From a virus, in IMG/VR virus record IMGVR_UViG_3300010885_072825, positions 1 through 64,000 of that record: a DNA stretch of 64,000 bases; one strand, 5' to 3'. How positions within the stretch are numbered: the first letter of the stretch is position 1; each line of letters begins with the position of its first letter. Both the position numbers and the translations under genes were made by a program. Below the pieces are notes generated by a model that worked only from the letters and a program-made list of their open reading frames with translations, had not been told where the DNA came from and did not search any database. Positions 15,766 to 24,064 of this stretch are shown one piece after another.

Positions 15766-16452
15766 TTATTCAGCTTGCGGTCGGTTAAGAATTCTATTGG
15801 TGCGAATGAAAGTGGTTCTCTTGCTAATTTCTTTGAGTTTCTCTGCACCAATATAACTCATTGTTGATCTGAGTCCGCCCAGGAATTCTTCTACCGTGTT
15901 GGCAACAGCTCCTTTGTATGGAACAAATGATGTGCGGCCTTCAGCAGTCTTGTAGTCACTTTTACCACCATAGTGTTTATCCATGGCTTCTTGGCTTGCC
16001 ATACCATAAATCTTCATTTTGAAATCACTGCCTGGCAACGCAGGATCATCTGGCAAATCCAAAACCAGTTTGCCATCAACCATTTTGGTTTTGGTATAGG
16101 GCTTGCCCCATTCCCAGAGTTCACCCGCACATTCTTTGTGACCTCCCAGTACAGATCCCATCATAATAAAATCTGCTCCGGCACCAAATGCCTTGCCAAG
16201 ATCACCAGGGTAAACAATCCCACCATCACTGCAAATCAAACCTTTGAGTCCATGTGCAGCATCCGCGCATTCGACCACGGCCGATAGTTGCGGAACACCA
16301 ACTCCGGCTACACGACGGGTCGAACATTGACTATTATGTACTACAATACCATCAATGTTATATGAATGGTCTTCTTCAACTTCTAGATCATAAGTATCAC
16401 CAGAATAATCTTCTGATACTATATATGTGATTTCTATTAAATCAAAATTCAT
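15766..16452 (-). CDS. guaC: GMP reductase, C-terminal part with split-intein C fragment
   Basis: 228 residues. Residues 1-40 are an intein C fragment (IntC) ending with VVHN, followed by Ser41 as the +1 nucleophile. Residues 41-228 are the second half of GMP reductase: SQCSTRR (C43 is the catalytic cysteine), ECADAAHGLKGLICSDGG, IYGMASQEAMDKHYGG, EEFLGGLRSTMSYIGA and KRTTFIR, all as in E. coli GuaC. The N-terminal half is encoded separately at 17413-18264. Protein trans-splicing would join 183 and 188 residues into a 371-residue enzyme that converts GMP to IMP with NADPH. Its ATG overlaps the endonuclease stop by 11 bp. Confidence 0.92.
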   Translation of the reverse strand: MNFDLIEITYIVSEDYSGDTYDLEVEEDHSYNIDGIVVHNSQCSTRRVAGVGVPQLSAVVECADAAHGLKGLICSDGGIVYPGDLGKAFGAGADFIMMGSVLGGHKECAGELWEWGKPYTKTKMVDGKLVLDLPDDPALPGSDFKMKIYGMASQEAMDKHYGGKSDYKTAEGRTSFVPYKGAVANTVEEFLGGLRSTMSYIGAEKLKEISKRTTFIRTNRILNRPQAE

Positions 16453-17383
16453 TACGTAATCTTTCTATTAAAGTTGGTAAATCAGCAAGTTCATATTCCC
16501 AAATCAAAATCAATTTGAAATTATGTTTTTCTGCAAATTCTTTTTTATCAATGTCAGCCATAATATTTGTTTGTTGTATTTTGTTCAATGGCTTTTTGCC
16601 TTCACCATAAAACATTGGATTACCATGCCAATAGTCTCCTTGATGTTGTATTAATATTCTATGCTTTTTACTTCCAAAATCAAATTGTTTAAAATCTAAT
16701 ATAACACTATATTCAAATTCCATTTCAGTGAAATATTCTTGTAAAATTTTATTAATCAATTCTTCCGGTTTATTCATAGTATATCGATCTTGTGATATTA
16801 ATGATGCTTGAGCAGCCTTTTTTCTAATATTCACATAATGTTCCGGATCTCTATCTTTTATCATCTGTTGAAGTTTTTTTAAATTATTTGACCGCTTTAA
16901 TTTCTCTTCTTCCGATATATTTTTGTAATAGTTTTTTGATATTTCACTTAATCTTTGTATTGTTTCTTCAGTATGGGTTTTTCCATAAAAAGAATTTAAT
17001 TCACCTTTCCTACCACATTTCTCTCGTAGTATTTGTATTGTTTCTTCAGTATGGGTTTTTCCATAAAAAGGATTTAATTCTCCAATAAACCTACCTTTCA
17101 TGTATTTTGACAGGCGGTCTTTAAATTCATCAGTATGAGTTTTTCCATAAAAAGTATTCTTTTCACCTGACATATTACATGTTTGACAGATATACTCTTT
17201 TTTAAATAATCCTCTTCGAAAATTAATTTCGTTCTTTTTTCCACATAATGAACATTCAATTTCAATTCTTCCTAGATCACCAGTCTTTATTTTTTCTCCA
17301 TTATCTAGACTAGCAATATTATTTCTTCCTATTTTTTCAAAACCTAATACCTGTTTTCCATCTTTAAAAATCTTTAAATTCAA
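16442..17383 (-). CDS. homing endonuclease, NUMOD3 plus Vsr-like domain
   Basis: 313 residues. A zinc ribbon (C44, C47, C66, C69) is followed by three NUMOD3 DNA-binding repeats (GEKNTFYGKTHTDE, GELNPFYGKTHTEE, GELNSFYGKTHTEE). The C-terminal 110 residues resemble the Vsr-like/EDxHD homing nucleases: PEELINKIL, then IQHQGDYWHGNP, then NIMADIDKKEFAEKHNF and LILIWEYEL. It sits between the two halves of a split-intein-broken guaC, the arrangement described for 'fractured genes' in phage metagenomes. It would cut intein-less guaC alleles. A late octamer lies 31 bp upstream. Confidence 0.88.
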   Translation of the reverse strand: MNLKIFKDGKQVLGFEKIGRNNIASLDNGEKIKTGDLGRIEIECSLCGKKNEINFRRGLFKKEYICQTCNMSGEKNTFYGKTHTDEFKDRLSKYMKGRFIGELNPFYGKTHTEETIQILREKCGRKGELNSFYGKTHTEETIQRLSEISKNYYKNISEEEKLKRSNNLKKLQQMIKDRDPEHYVNIRKKAAQASLISQDRYTMNKPEELINKILQEYFTEMEFEYSVILDFKQFDFGSKKHRILIQHQGDYWHGNPMFYGEGKKPLNKIQQTNIMADIDKKEFAEKHNFKLILIWEYELADLPTLIERLRNEF

Positions 17384-17412
17384 TACCGGCTCCTATAGCA
17401 TATTTAACCATG

Positions 17413-18264
17413 CTATTTATGCCGTAGGAGAAGATAATCTTTTGATAAATCTTTCGCAGGTATCCATTCTGCGTAATTTTGAATGTTATGATTATTGACG
17501 ATTTCTCGGTATTTTTTATGTAATACATAAAATTCATGATTTGGAGTTGCTTTAATTCCATTAATATTGATAATTTCTTTTTTATCATCAAATTTAAAAG
17601 TATTTGTAACAGTCTTAAATTTTCCCGTATGAGTAAGTACTTTTTCACCAATGCCAATATCTTCAATATTACGTAACCCATTTTCTGTCAATACTTGTTG
17701 TCCCGGTACAAAACACCCAGGACCAATGCCTACTTTTACTATGTCCGCTCCTGCCAAAACCAGCGCTTCTGTCATTTCCGGCGTACAAACATTACCTGCC
17801 ATAATGGTCAAGTCAGGATTCTCTTCACGCACTTTTGACAGAAAATCCACAAATGATTCCAAATAAGCACTTGGTACATCAATGCATAGATTTTGAATTC
17901 GATTATCTTTTTCTTGTACGTCACAGAACAATCGATAATCCTGCTCCCGCATACCAATTGAAAACCAAGCTAATTCAACTTCTCGGTCACTCATCGATTG
18001 CCAAGCTGCCAAATGTTGCTCTTCAGTGTAGAATTTATGAAAAGCAGTCATCATTTGATACTTAGACAGTGACTTATGCATGGCAAAGGTGCCAATGGTG
18101 TCCATGTTAGCAGCGACAATAGGCACCCCCGTCCAAGATCGACCACTATGTTTCATAATAAAAGTGCGAGTGATGTCTACATCTCGACGCGATTTCAAAA
18201 CACTGCGCTTAGGAAGAATTAAAACATCATCAAAATCAAGTTTAACTTCCAAATCAATTTTCAT
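17413..18264 (-). CDS. guaC: GMP reductase, N-terminal part with split-intein N fragment
   Basis: 283 residues. Residues 1-183 match GuaC: FDDVLILPKRSVLKSRRDVD, GVPIVAANMDTIGTFAM, IMAGNVCTPEM and ADIVKVGIGPG. Residue C184 begins an intein N fragment of 100 residues (CFVPGQQVLTENGLRNIED; block B near TPNHEFYV) that ends at a stop. The break falls in the active-site loop, just before the S-x-C-S-T-R motif. The layout resembles the IMPDH-1 split intein family. The start overlaps the exonuclease stop (TAATG). Confidence 0.92.
   Translation of the reverse strand: MKIDLEVKLDFDDVLILPKRSVLKSRRDVDITRTFIMKHSGRSWTGVPIVAANMDTIGTFAMHKSLSKYQMMTAFHKFYTEEQHLAAWQSMSDREVELAWFSIGMREQDYRLFCDVQEKDNRIQNLCIDVPSAYLESFVDFLSKVREENPDLTIMAGNVCTPEMTEALVLAGADIVKVGIGPGCFVPGQQVLTENGLRNIEDIGIGEKVLTHTGKFKTVTNTFKFDDKKEIININGIKATPNHEFYVLHKKYREIVNNHNIQNYAEWIPAKDLSKDYLLLRHK
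17414..17421 (-). promoter_or_regulatory. T4-late-like promoter before the homing endonuclease
   Basis: Minus-strand CATAAATA overlaps the stop codon of the IntN gene (His-Lys-stop read from the same bases) and lies 31 bp before the endonuclease ATG. It would allow the endonuclease and IntC-guaC to be expressed late, apart from the N half. Confidence 0.5.
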
Positions 18265-18854
18265 TACAGTGCCTTTGCAGATTCAATAAATTTTGTAACT
18301 TCAGCATGTCGGTTAACAAAATAAGCAAACAACCTAAGTGTGTTGAATGCATCTGCGTCTGCTCGATGTGGATGACCTTGAAATTTTAGCCGAAATCTTT
18401 CCATGGTGCTTTTGAGACCGCCAGCATAAGTTTTGCCTAATGCCAATTGTTGCATGACAAAATATGTTTTGACATCTATCCATCGACGTCCAAAATTTTT
18501 GAAAGTAATACCCCGTTGGGAAAATTCAAACAATAGTTCTGAAGAATCTCCACCACCCCATGTCACAGGATTAATAAAGGGTTGATGTTCTTTTATCAAA
18601 GCCTCCAATTCATCGGCGACTGTTTGATAACTAACAGCTTCATGCTTGATATCAGCATCTGTGATACCTGTCAATTCTGTTATGAATGGAAAGATGGGTT
18701 CTTGAGGATCAACAAACCATGCTCGCGTGATCCAATCGGTTTCTGGTTCATCAACTGCCCCAATGGTGATGCCAACTTGGATAATTTTTGGCCTGACGGT
18801 TTCTGGACCATTGTTGAGTTCTAGATCCAAACTGAGGAATTTCTGTGTTTTCAT
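18264..18854 (-). CDS. DEDDh-type 3'-5' exonuclease (DnaQ/RNase T-like)
   Basis: 196 residues from ATG at 18854. Exo I motif LSLDLELNN (D10, E12), a middle FINPVTWGGGDSSEL (exo II-like Asp), and exo III HRADADAFNTLR with His and Asp in DEDDh spacing. These bind two metals to remove 3' nucleotides. The partner polymerase is not in this window; T4 DexA has a similar fold. It sits between topoisomerase and guaC with overlapping ends. Confidence 0.82.
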   Translation of the reverse strand: MKTQKFLSLDLELNNGPETVRPKIIQVGITIGAVDEPETDWITRAWFVDPQEPIFPFITELTGITDADIKHEAVSYQTVADELEALIKEHQPFINPVTWGGGDSSELLFEFSQRGITFKNFGRRWIDVKTYFVMQQLALGKTYAGGLKSTMERFRLKFQGHPHRADADAFNTLRLFAYFVNRHAEVTKFIESAKAL

Positions 18855-18890
18855 AGACCAACTATGCACTATTTGCTTGTGGCAGTCAAG

Positions 18891-20258
18891 TTACCTTGCT
18901 AATTTGGGCAGCTTCTTCAGAGCAGTAACTTCAGTCTTGTAGATTTTTTTAATAGCAGCTGGATCTGACAATATTTTTTGATAGCCTGCAATTTCACCTT
19001 CTAATGCTCGAACTCGATCAACCACTTCTTGATAACCATTTTTAGCCCACCTATAGCTGGGTAATCCCACAATACGATCATATTGATCGAGTGTAAGAAC
19101 TACTCGTGTACCAACAATGTTCTTTACTTGAGTCATTACGCCAGATCGGTCAGCTGCTTTTGGCAGGAATTCTGGCAGTTTCTGCTCATAACACAACTTC
19201 AATGCCAAATTGAAATTCAAATCAACGGTCAAGTCTTTGATCAATTTTTCGTATCGTTTGACATAAAATCTCAACCGCCATTTGACAAACTCAGTTATTA
19301 ATTCAGTTGTATTTGCAAACTGGCGAATATTGGTGCCGTCCCAATCCAGTACTACCAATCGCTGACTTGCTTTGGTTCTAAGTTTCAAATAATTGATACA
19401 ATCATCAATTGACCATTTGTCAATCACACCACGTTTGAATTTAATTTCAATTTTTATGTGATCAGTGCTGCGATCCACATAGTTGGCAATCGCATCAGCA
19501 TCTTCCATGTCATTTAACCGAGCTTTGAATTTTTCCAAGCTCAAATCTGGTGGTAGCTCCTCAACCCAAATCACATTACCATCTTTACGTACCTTGCCCG
19601 TAAACTCCCAGGAATTTTCACTTAACGTTTTAACCTGGCAATCCAAATATTCAAAACAGGGCTTTAAAGGCTCCCACTTCTTTCCGTCAATAGCTGCAAT
19701 CGTAGCATCCACAATGTCACTCAAACGATGTGGTAAAATATCAGTTGACCAACCTACAGCAATACCACTAACCCCATTTAGAAGTACCATGGGTACCAAT
19801 GGTAGAAAATGAACCGGTTCCAGCACACTGCCATCATAGTTTTCTTTCATGGGAATAATATCATAATCAGTGTATACTAATTGTTCAGTATAGTTTGATT
19901 TTTGAACATAGGTATAACGTGGAGCACCCCAATCATTGGGTCCTACTCGGGTTCCGAAACTTCCAATTCCCTGCATGAGAGTAATATTATTAGCATAGGG
20001 AGCAGCCATTAGACTGATCATATCAGCTGCTGAAGAATCTGAATGTAGATAAAGGTTGCTGGAAATCAGATTACCTACGAGGCTGATGGTTTTGATTTCA
20101 CCAGAAACCCGCTTGAGAATAAAGAGTGCTTTGCGTTGTGAATCTTTGAGTCCATCACTCACACTGGGTATTCCGCGATTTTGACAGACATAGATACTGT
20201 AATCTCGACTGGTGTTTAGGATATATTCACTGGTAGTTTGTTGTTTCATTTGTGCCAT
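18891..20258 (-). CDS. DNA topoisomerase II medium subunit (gp52-like)
   Basis: 455 residues from the ATG that overlaps the upstream stop (TGATG). GyrA/ParC-type breakage-reunion domain: GLKDSQRKALFIL, GNLISSNLYLHSD, and WGAPRYTYVQ with the active-site Tyr after Arg. LNGVSGIAVGWSTDILPHRL is the characteristic GyrA loop. It lacks a C-terminal beta-pinwheel, as T4 gp52 does. With the large subunit at 20610-22511 it forms the phage type II topoisomerase that relaxes and decatenates DNA during replication. Confidence 0.93.
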   Translation of the reverse strand: MAQMKQQTTSEYILNTSRDYSIYVCQNRGIPSVSDGLKDSQRKALFILKRVSGEIKTISLVGNLISSNLYLHSDSSAADMISLMAAPYANNITLMQGIGSFGTRVGPNDWGAPRYTYVQKSNYTEQLVYTDYDIIPMKENYDGSVLEPVHFLPLVPMVLLNGVSGIAVGWSTDILPHRLSDIVDATIAAIDGKKWEPLKPCFEYLDCQVKTLSENSWEFTGKVRKDGNVIWVEELPPDLSLEKFKARLNDMEDADAIANYVDRSTDHIKIEIKFKRGVIDKWSIDDCINYLKLRTKASQRLVVLDWDGTNIRQFANTTELITEFVKWRLRFYVKRYEKLIKDLTVDLNFNLALKLCYEQKLPEFLPKAADRSGVMTQVKNIVGTRVVLTLDQYDRIVGLPSYRWAKNGYQEVVDRVRALEGEIAGYQKILSDPAAIKKIYKTEVTALKKLPKLAR

Positions 20259-20617
20259 CACATTCTATTCGGAAATGAAAATTTAAATTCCAATATATCT
20301 TCTGGATCTGCTAACAGATACCAACGAACAATAAGATCATCTGCTGCTAAATCTACTAGTGGCCCATATCTAATTATCTCCCAACTAGTAGTCAAACGTT
20401 CAGACGCCCATTGAAAAACAGGAACAACTTTCTCTTCTTCAAATTTATAAAAAATAGTAGTTGTATATTGCCACCTAGATTGTCGACATTCAAATATCAT
20501 TACACTATTAATCGCTGTCATTCGGGGAGTTCGAACAGGATTAATTTTGAAATTGTCATATCCGATTAATCCACAGGCTTTGTCAAATGTTTCCGAAAGA
20601 TAGTTATAACTAGCCAT
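20258..20617 (-). CDS. hypothetical protein between topoisomerase genes
   Basis: 119 residues. Tryptophan- and tyrosine-rich with strands such as SVMIFECRQSRWQYTTTIFY and VRWYLLADPEDILEFKF; no motif recognised. It overlaps the large-subunit gene by 8 bp upstream and the medium-subunit gene (TGATG) downstream, so it is co-translated with both and could be a topoisomerase accessory factor, which is only inference from position. Confidence 0.65.
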   Translation of the reverse strand: MASYNYLSETFDKACGLIGYDNFKINPVRTPRMTAINSVMIFECRQSRWQYTTTIFYKFEEEKVVPVFQWASERLTTSWEIIRYGPLVDLAADDLIVRWYLLADPEDILEFKFSFPNRM

Positions 20618-22511
20618 TCAAACTAATCCAAGCTTTTCGGTCATCTGCACGAGCATGATTAAAAATCAAATCCAGAGCTTGGTGCAATTTGCCATCATCC
20701 ACAAGTGGGACTAATTGTGGATTTGCTAAACTCATTTGCCAATCTACCTTATCTAACGTTCCCAATCCTTTGGCTCGGCGAACATGTGGGTGACCACGCC
20801 ATTTTTCTGGATCATATTCTGCTACATTGTGAGCATACCAATAATGACGTCCCTTGTTCTTATCTAACTGTATTAGGAATGGTGTCATAAAAGCATTAAA
20901 GAAAGGCGGAAGCGCTGGATCAAATAATTCTGGCCAATTCAAGTAGAAAAAATTAACCAACAGAGCTGTAATATTGGCGCCATCCGGATCCTGGTCTGCT
21001 GCTAACCAAACTTCACCATATCGCAAATTTTTACGGTCAGCTGTCTGACCAAAGCTCAGGCCAATTGAAATCATAACATTTTGAATAATTTGATTTTCTA
21101 TTAGTCTTTTTGGTGATTCTCCATGTGCGTTGATAATTTTGCCACGCAACGGAAACGTGCCGTGAATTTCAGGTGTTCGAACAGCCGAACTCATTGACGC
21201 GGCGGAATTGCCTTCACAAATTATGAGGATGCATTTAGTTCGGTCTCGACCAGTTGCGTCCAATAGGCTTGGGACTTTTGTTCGCAACATTTTTTTATTG
21301 GCCTTGTTGATATCAGCATCATCACGCTTTTGAGTACGTTTTGCACAACGTTCATAAATTTCATCTATCCAAGCTCGGTTTGATTTAATCAACTTGTCTA
21401 AATTGGCTTCATCATCAAAGAATGCTTTGATATATTGATCTACTTCTTCGTTAATCAAGCGAGTCTTGCTTTGACTGTCAAAGTTGGGAGCATGCATGGT
21501 GGTGACATTGTATATTAGGAGACCCTCGCTGACATCACTTCGATTTGGAGTGAGTCCACGCTTTCGGCTTTCTTTTTCCAAAGCTCTGATAAGACCACCG
21601 TAAAATAGTTTTTTAAATGTATCAATATGTTGACCACCATTGAAAGCCGGAATATCATTCACTGTAGTATGAACGATTTCATCACTGTCAGTAAAATTAG
21701 GCACAAGAATATATTGGCTGGAAAACTTGGGTTGATCTATTACCAGTTTGATAACTGCTTGTCCATCAAAGAAAGTTTTTTCAATAGTGGGTTTTACTAG
21801 AATCTTTTTTGTATTGAAAGTGAATTTGATATTGGGATGAGCTGCTGCAATTTCCCAGACTCGTGCTTGCACAAATTCTAATGACAGTTGAGGATTCTTA
21901 AAAACCGACTTGCTCAATTTGAAAACGATCCTAGTTCCAGTCTTGCCTTTTAGAGGACTGATCTTGGGATCAAAAATTTGAAGTTGATCAAACAGTTCAT
22001 TTCCTTCTTTGTATTCCTGTGAAAATTTCATGCCATCTCGATAGATATCAACATGAAAATATTCACTGCAATTGACTACGATTGAGCTCCCAACGCCATT
22101 CGTTCCTCTTACGATTTCTCGATCTCCAAAGTTTCGACCAGCTCGGGTATGTGTTAGAGCTAGAGTAGCTTTGTGCATTTTTTCAACTGGATCCCAATCA
22201 ATTGGAATTCCGCGTCCATCATCAACCACTTCAAAAACAAATGTTTTGGGATCGAATGAAATATCTATTTTTGTGCCATGTCCGTGTCCAACAATTTCAT
22301 CCAGGGCGTTGTCAAAAATCTCACGAAAAAAAGCATAGACTGCTGGTGTCCAAGTTTGTTCCTGAACTTCTAATTTGGAACCAGTCCAATTGACAATATT
22401 TTGTGTATGTGGTGATTTTGAACCCAACCACATCTCTGTTCTAAGACGTGCATGTTGATATTCACTTAGTTTGACAATCGTGTCTTTTTCTGGTTTGGTT
22501 GTTTTTTTCAT
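20610..22511 (-). CDS. DNA topoisomerase II large subunit (gp39/gp60-like)
   Basis: 633 residues. GHKL ATPase: REIFDNALDEIVGHG, VVDDGRGIPIDW and GTNGVGSSIVV. The TOPRIM part has ILIICEGNSAASM (catalytic Glu) and DQDPDGANITALL (DxD). Unlike T4, where the subunit is split into gp39 and gp60, it is one reading frame here. It supplies the ATPase gate and Mg site to the GyrA-like partner. A late octamer lies 22 bp upstream. Confidence 0.93.
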   Translation of the reverse strand: MKKTTKPEKDTIVKLSEYQHARLRTEMWLGSKSPHTQNIVNWTGSKLEVQEQTWTPAVYAFFREIFDNALDEIVGHGHGTKIDISFDPKTFVFEVVDDGRGIPIDWDPVEKMHKATLALTHTRAGRNFGDREIVRGTNGVGSSIVVNCSEYFHVDIYRDGMKFSQEYKEGNELFDQLQIFDPKISPLKGKTGTRIVFKLSKSVFKNPQLSLEFVQARVWEIAAAHPNIKFTFNTKKILVKPTIEKTFFDGQAVIKLVIDQPKFSSQYILVPNFTDSDEIVHTTVNDIPAFNGGQHIDTFKKLFYGGLIRALEKESRKRGLTPNRSDVSEGLLIYNVTTMHAPNFDSQSKTRLINEEVDQYIKAFFDDEANLDKLIKSNRAWIDEIYERCAKRTQKRDDADINKANKKMLRTKVPSLLDATGRDRTKCILIICEGNSAASMSSAVRTPEIHGTFPLRGKIINAHGESPKRLIENQIIQNVMISIGLSFGQTADRKNLRYGEVWLAADQDPDGANITALLVNFFYLNWPELFDPALPPFFNAFMTPFLIQLDKNKGRHYWYAHNVAEYDPEKWRGHPHVRRAKGLGTLDKVDWQMSLANPQLVPLVDDGKLHQALDLIFNHARADDRKAWISLNG

Positions 22512-22532
22512 TCATATTCCACTAGGAAGCAA

Positions 22533-22540
22533 TATTTATG
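22533..22540 (-). promoter_or_regulatory. T4-late-like promoter before topoisomerase
   Basis: Minus-strand CATAAATA 22 bp before the large-subunit ATG. A TTGACA stands 28 bp further upstream but without a good -10 at the right distance. Confidence 0.5.
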
Positions 22541-22573
22541 TCTAAGGAATCAATTGGTTCAATGTCAACTGTT

Positions 22574-22605
22574 TAGAAAAAGAAAGCAGCATTTCTGCTG
22601 CTTTC
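22574..22605 (-). terminator. intrinsic terminator of the tmRNA gene
   Basis: Exact 10-bp stem GAAAGCAGCA/TGCTGCTTTC with a 4-nt loop, followed on the minus strand by TTTTTC. It ends the tmRNA transcript before the topoisomerase genes. Confidence 0.8.
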
Positions 22606-22915
22606 CTATAAGTTTTTCGGTTGCCAAGAAAACTTATAAACTCCGGTATACTATGCGACGAGCGCTAGTTCCATATTGTAATTGTCATTGACATTTACAG
22701 GTTTTTGGTTATAACGTAACCATTCGAGTTGCCATTCTATCTATAAAATGCCAGTCGATTCTAATCGGCCCCATAAAAGAACATCTGATATCTCAACCAA
22801 ATTTTGCAGACCTAGGTAACGATTTTACGTCTGAACCAGATGCTCATTGGTGGAGCCGCGGAAGAACTGCCCTTCCGGTGTTGCTCATTGTTCAATAGTT
22901 TGGTTTACAACTATT
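22606..22915 (-). ncRNA. ssrA: circularly permuted (two-piece) tmRNA
   Basis: The 3' tRNA half comes first: T-arm-like stem CGGAAG/CTTCCG (22859-22877), acceptor strand CGGCTCC, discriminator A and CCA (ending 22848). A 75-nt intervening segment follows, with a 9-bp stem (GAGCATCTG/CAGATGTTC). The 5' half starts at 22772 with GGGGCCG, pairing fully with CGGCTCC and keeping the G3-U70 wobble that AlaRS reads. AUUAGAAUCGAC matches the tmRNA D-loop region. A tag frame encodes VNDNYNMELALVA and stop (22692-22651), like ANDENYALAA tags. A hairpin (22607-22616 with 22629-22638) precedes the terminator. tmRNA rescues stalled ribosomes and tags products for Clp proteases. Ends are estimated. Confidence 0.88.
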
Positions 22916-22922
22916 AAATATA

Positions 22923-22951
22923 TTTATACGACATTATTTCTTTTATGTCAA
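22923..22951 (-). promoter_or_regulatory. sigma70-like promoter of the tmRNA gene
   Basis: Minus strand TTGACA, 17 bp, TATAAA, near consensus; start expected near 22916. The -10 extends into TATAAATA. It lies directly after the peroxiredoxin stop codon. Confidence 0.8.
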
Positions 22952-22964
22952 GTAAACCATTCAA

Positions 22965-23507
22965 TTATTGCGACATAAATCCACGATTTGTCTTCAACCA
23001 AGCCAAAATTGCATTGGGACTGGTCTCGCCATAGGGATCAGTTTCGCAATTATCACACTTGCCGGGTTCTTCAAAGATTTTTTCAACTCGGCCATGATCA
23101 ATGATGGCTGCATAACGCCAGCTTCGACGACCAAATCCCAAATTATCCTTGTCAACCAGTTGACTCATGGCTTCTGTGAATCGTCCACTGCCATCTGGGA
23201 TCACTTTCAAATTTTTCAGTTTTTGATCTTGTGCCCATTTATTCATCACAAAGGCATCATTGACTGACATCACATAGATATCATCAATGCCAAATTTTTG
23301 AAAATCTGCATAACTTTCTTCAAAGCCAGGTACTTGATAAGTAGAACAGGTGGGAGTGAATGCTCCAGGAAGTGAAACCAAGATCACTCTTTTATTGGCA
23401 AATAGATCAAAGCTTGTTACATCTTGCCAACGATAGGGATTTGGTCCTTCAATTGAATCATCACGTACTCGGAATTTAAATACGATATTGGGTACTACTT
23501 GGGTCAT
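22965..23507 (-). CDS. peroxiredoxin (Prx5-like)
   Basis: 180 residues. SLPGAFTPTCSTYQVPGF holds the peroxidatic Cys in the PxxxT/SxxC motif of the Prx5 group, and VMSVNDAFVMNKWAQ and RRSWRYAAIIDHGRV are family-typical. The C-terminal CDNCETDPYGETSP is a C-x2-C that may act as resolving cysteines. It reduces peroxides with thiol donors such as glutaredoxin; a glutaredoxin gene lies 1.3 kb away in the same run. Possibly protects phage replication from oxidative stress. Confidence 0.88.
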   Translation of the reverse strand: MTQVVPNIVFKFRVRDDSIEGPNPYRWQDVTSFDLFANKRVILVSLPGAFTPTCSTYQVPGFEESYADFQKFGIDDIYVMSVNDAFVMNKWAQDQKLKNLKVIPDGSGRFTEAMSQLVDKDNLGFGRRSWRYAAIIDHGRVEKIFEEPGKCDNCETDPYGETSPNAILAWLKTNRGFMSQ

Positions 23508-23565
23508 AAGATATCCTTTGTTTTTCTTAATTATATGAGTTTAATCATATGACCGCAAATAAGTT

Positions 23566-23739
23566 CTATTCATCAATCAATTCTTTTTGAACCATTTCCA
23601 CAGCTTGGTCCAAATAAATTTGTCGCTTTTTAAAACTCAACTTTTCCCAAGCGGCTGCATCACAATTGGCATTCAAAAGAGCTTGTCGCCGAACTCGATC
23701 AGCATAGTAGAATTCCACATCAGCTTTGTTCAATCGCAT
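23566..23739 (-). CDS. small hypothetical protein (57 aa)
   Basis: Starts MRLNKADVEFYYADRVRR and ends EMVQKELIDE. Strong ribosome site (AAGGAG, 7 bases before ATG) and a sigma70-like promoter upstream. Helical, charged, with one Cys. Not recognised. Confidence 0.7.
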   Translation of the reverse strand: MRLNKADVEFYYADRVRRQALLNANCDAAAWEKLSFKKRQIYLDQAVEMVQKELIDE

Positions 23740-23759
23740 TAGTAATCTCCTTCAACAAA

Positions 23760-23788
23760 TATGTAGCGGTTTTGTATCTGATTGTCAA
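23760..23788 (-). promoter_or_regulatory. sigma70-like promoter
   Basis: Minus strand TTGACA, 17 bp, TACATA, followed by the 57-residue gene start 21 bp later. The -35 is perfect, the -10 has two mismatches. Confidence 0.5.
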
Positions 23789-23859
23789 GACAAGGCTGAA
23801 GACGGTCTCCTAAAAGACCGCCTTCGAATGTGCCGACTACACATGGCAGTGGCAACAAT

Positions 23860-24006
23860 TTATTTTGGAGCGGTTACGTTGTCTGTGGTAGCATTATCCA
23901 TCACAGTGTTTGTAGTGTTATCAACAGTATTAGTTACTGTCTTTGAACCACATGCTGCCAAACCAAGTGTAGCTGCTGCTACAACAGCAATCAAGATAGT
24001 CTTCAT
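23860..24006 (-). CDS. small lipoprotein (entericidin-like)
   Basis: 48 residues: signal peptide MKTILIAVVAAATLGLAACG with the lipobox LAAC, then a Thr/Asn/Asp-rich tail (NTVDNTTNTVMDNATT). The ribosome site AGGAGAA lies 5 bases before ATG and a sigma70-like promoter is upstream. Entericidin-type lipoproteins are similarly tiny. A cell-surface role during infection, such as blocking superinfection, is a guess. The overlapping plus-strand frame is a shadow. Confidence 0.75.
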   Translation of the reverse strand: MKTILIAVVAAATLGLAACGSKTVTNTVDNTTNTVMDNATTDNVTAPK

Positions 24007-24029
24007 TTTTATTCTCCTGTTAAAAATTA

Positions 24030-24058
24030 ATTATGTGAAATAACTGACCGGCTGTCAA
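24030..24058 (-). promoter_or_regulatory. sigma70-like promoter of the lipoprotein gene
   Basis: Minus strand TTGACA, 17 bp, CATAAT, start about 15 bp before the lipoprotein ribosome site. Confidence 0.65.
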
Positions 24059-24064
24059 TTATTT

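Noticed and set aside
17364-17681. 105-codon minus-strand frame in the intein region
   Set aside because: It is out of frame with both the IntN gene and the endonuclease; AT-rich shadow with no ribosome site.
22650-22850. Short frames in the 450-bp gap, first taken as decayed genes
   Set aside because: They coincide with tmRNA parts; the 14-codon C-terminal frame is the tmRNA tag itself.
23726-24043. Plus-strand 105-codon frame with hydrophobic product
   Set aside because: It is antisense to a lipoprotein gene with signal peptide, lipobox, ribosome site and promoter, and covers another small gene start.
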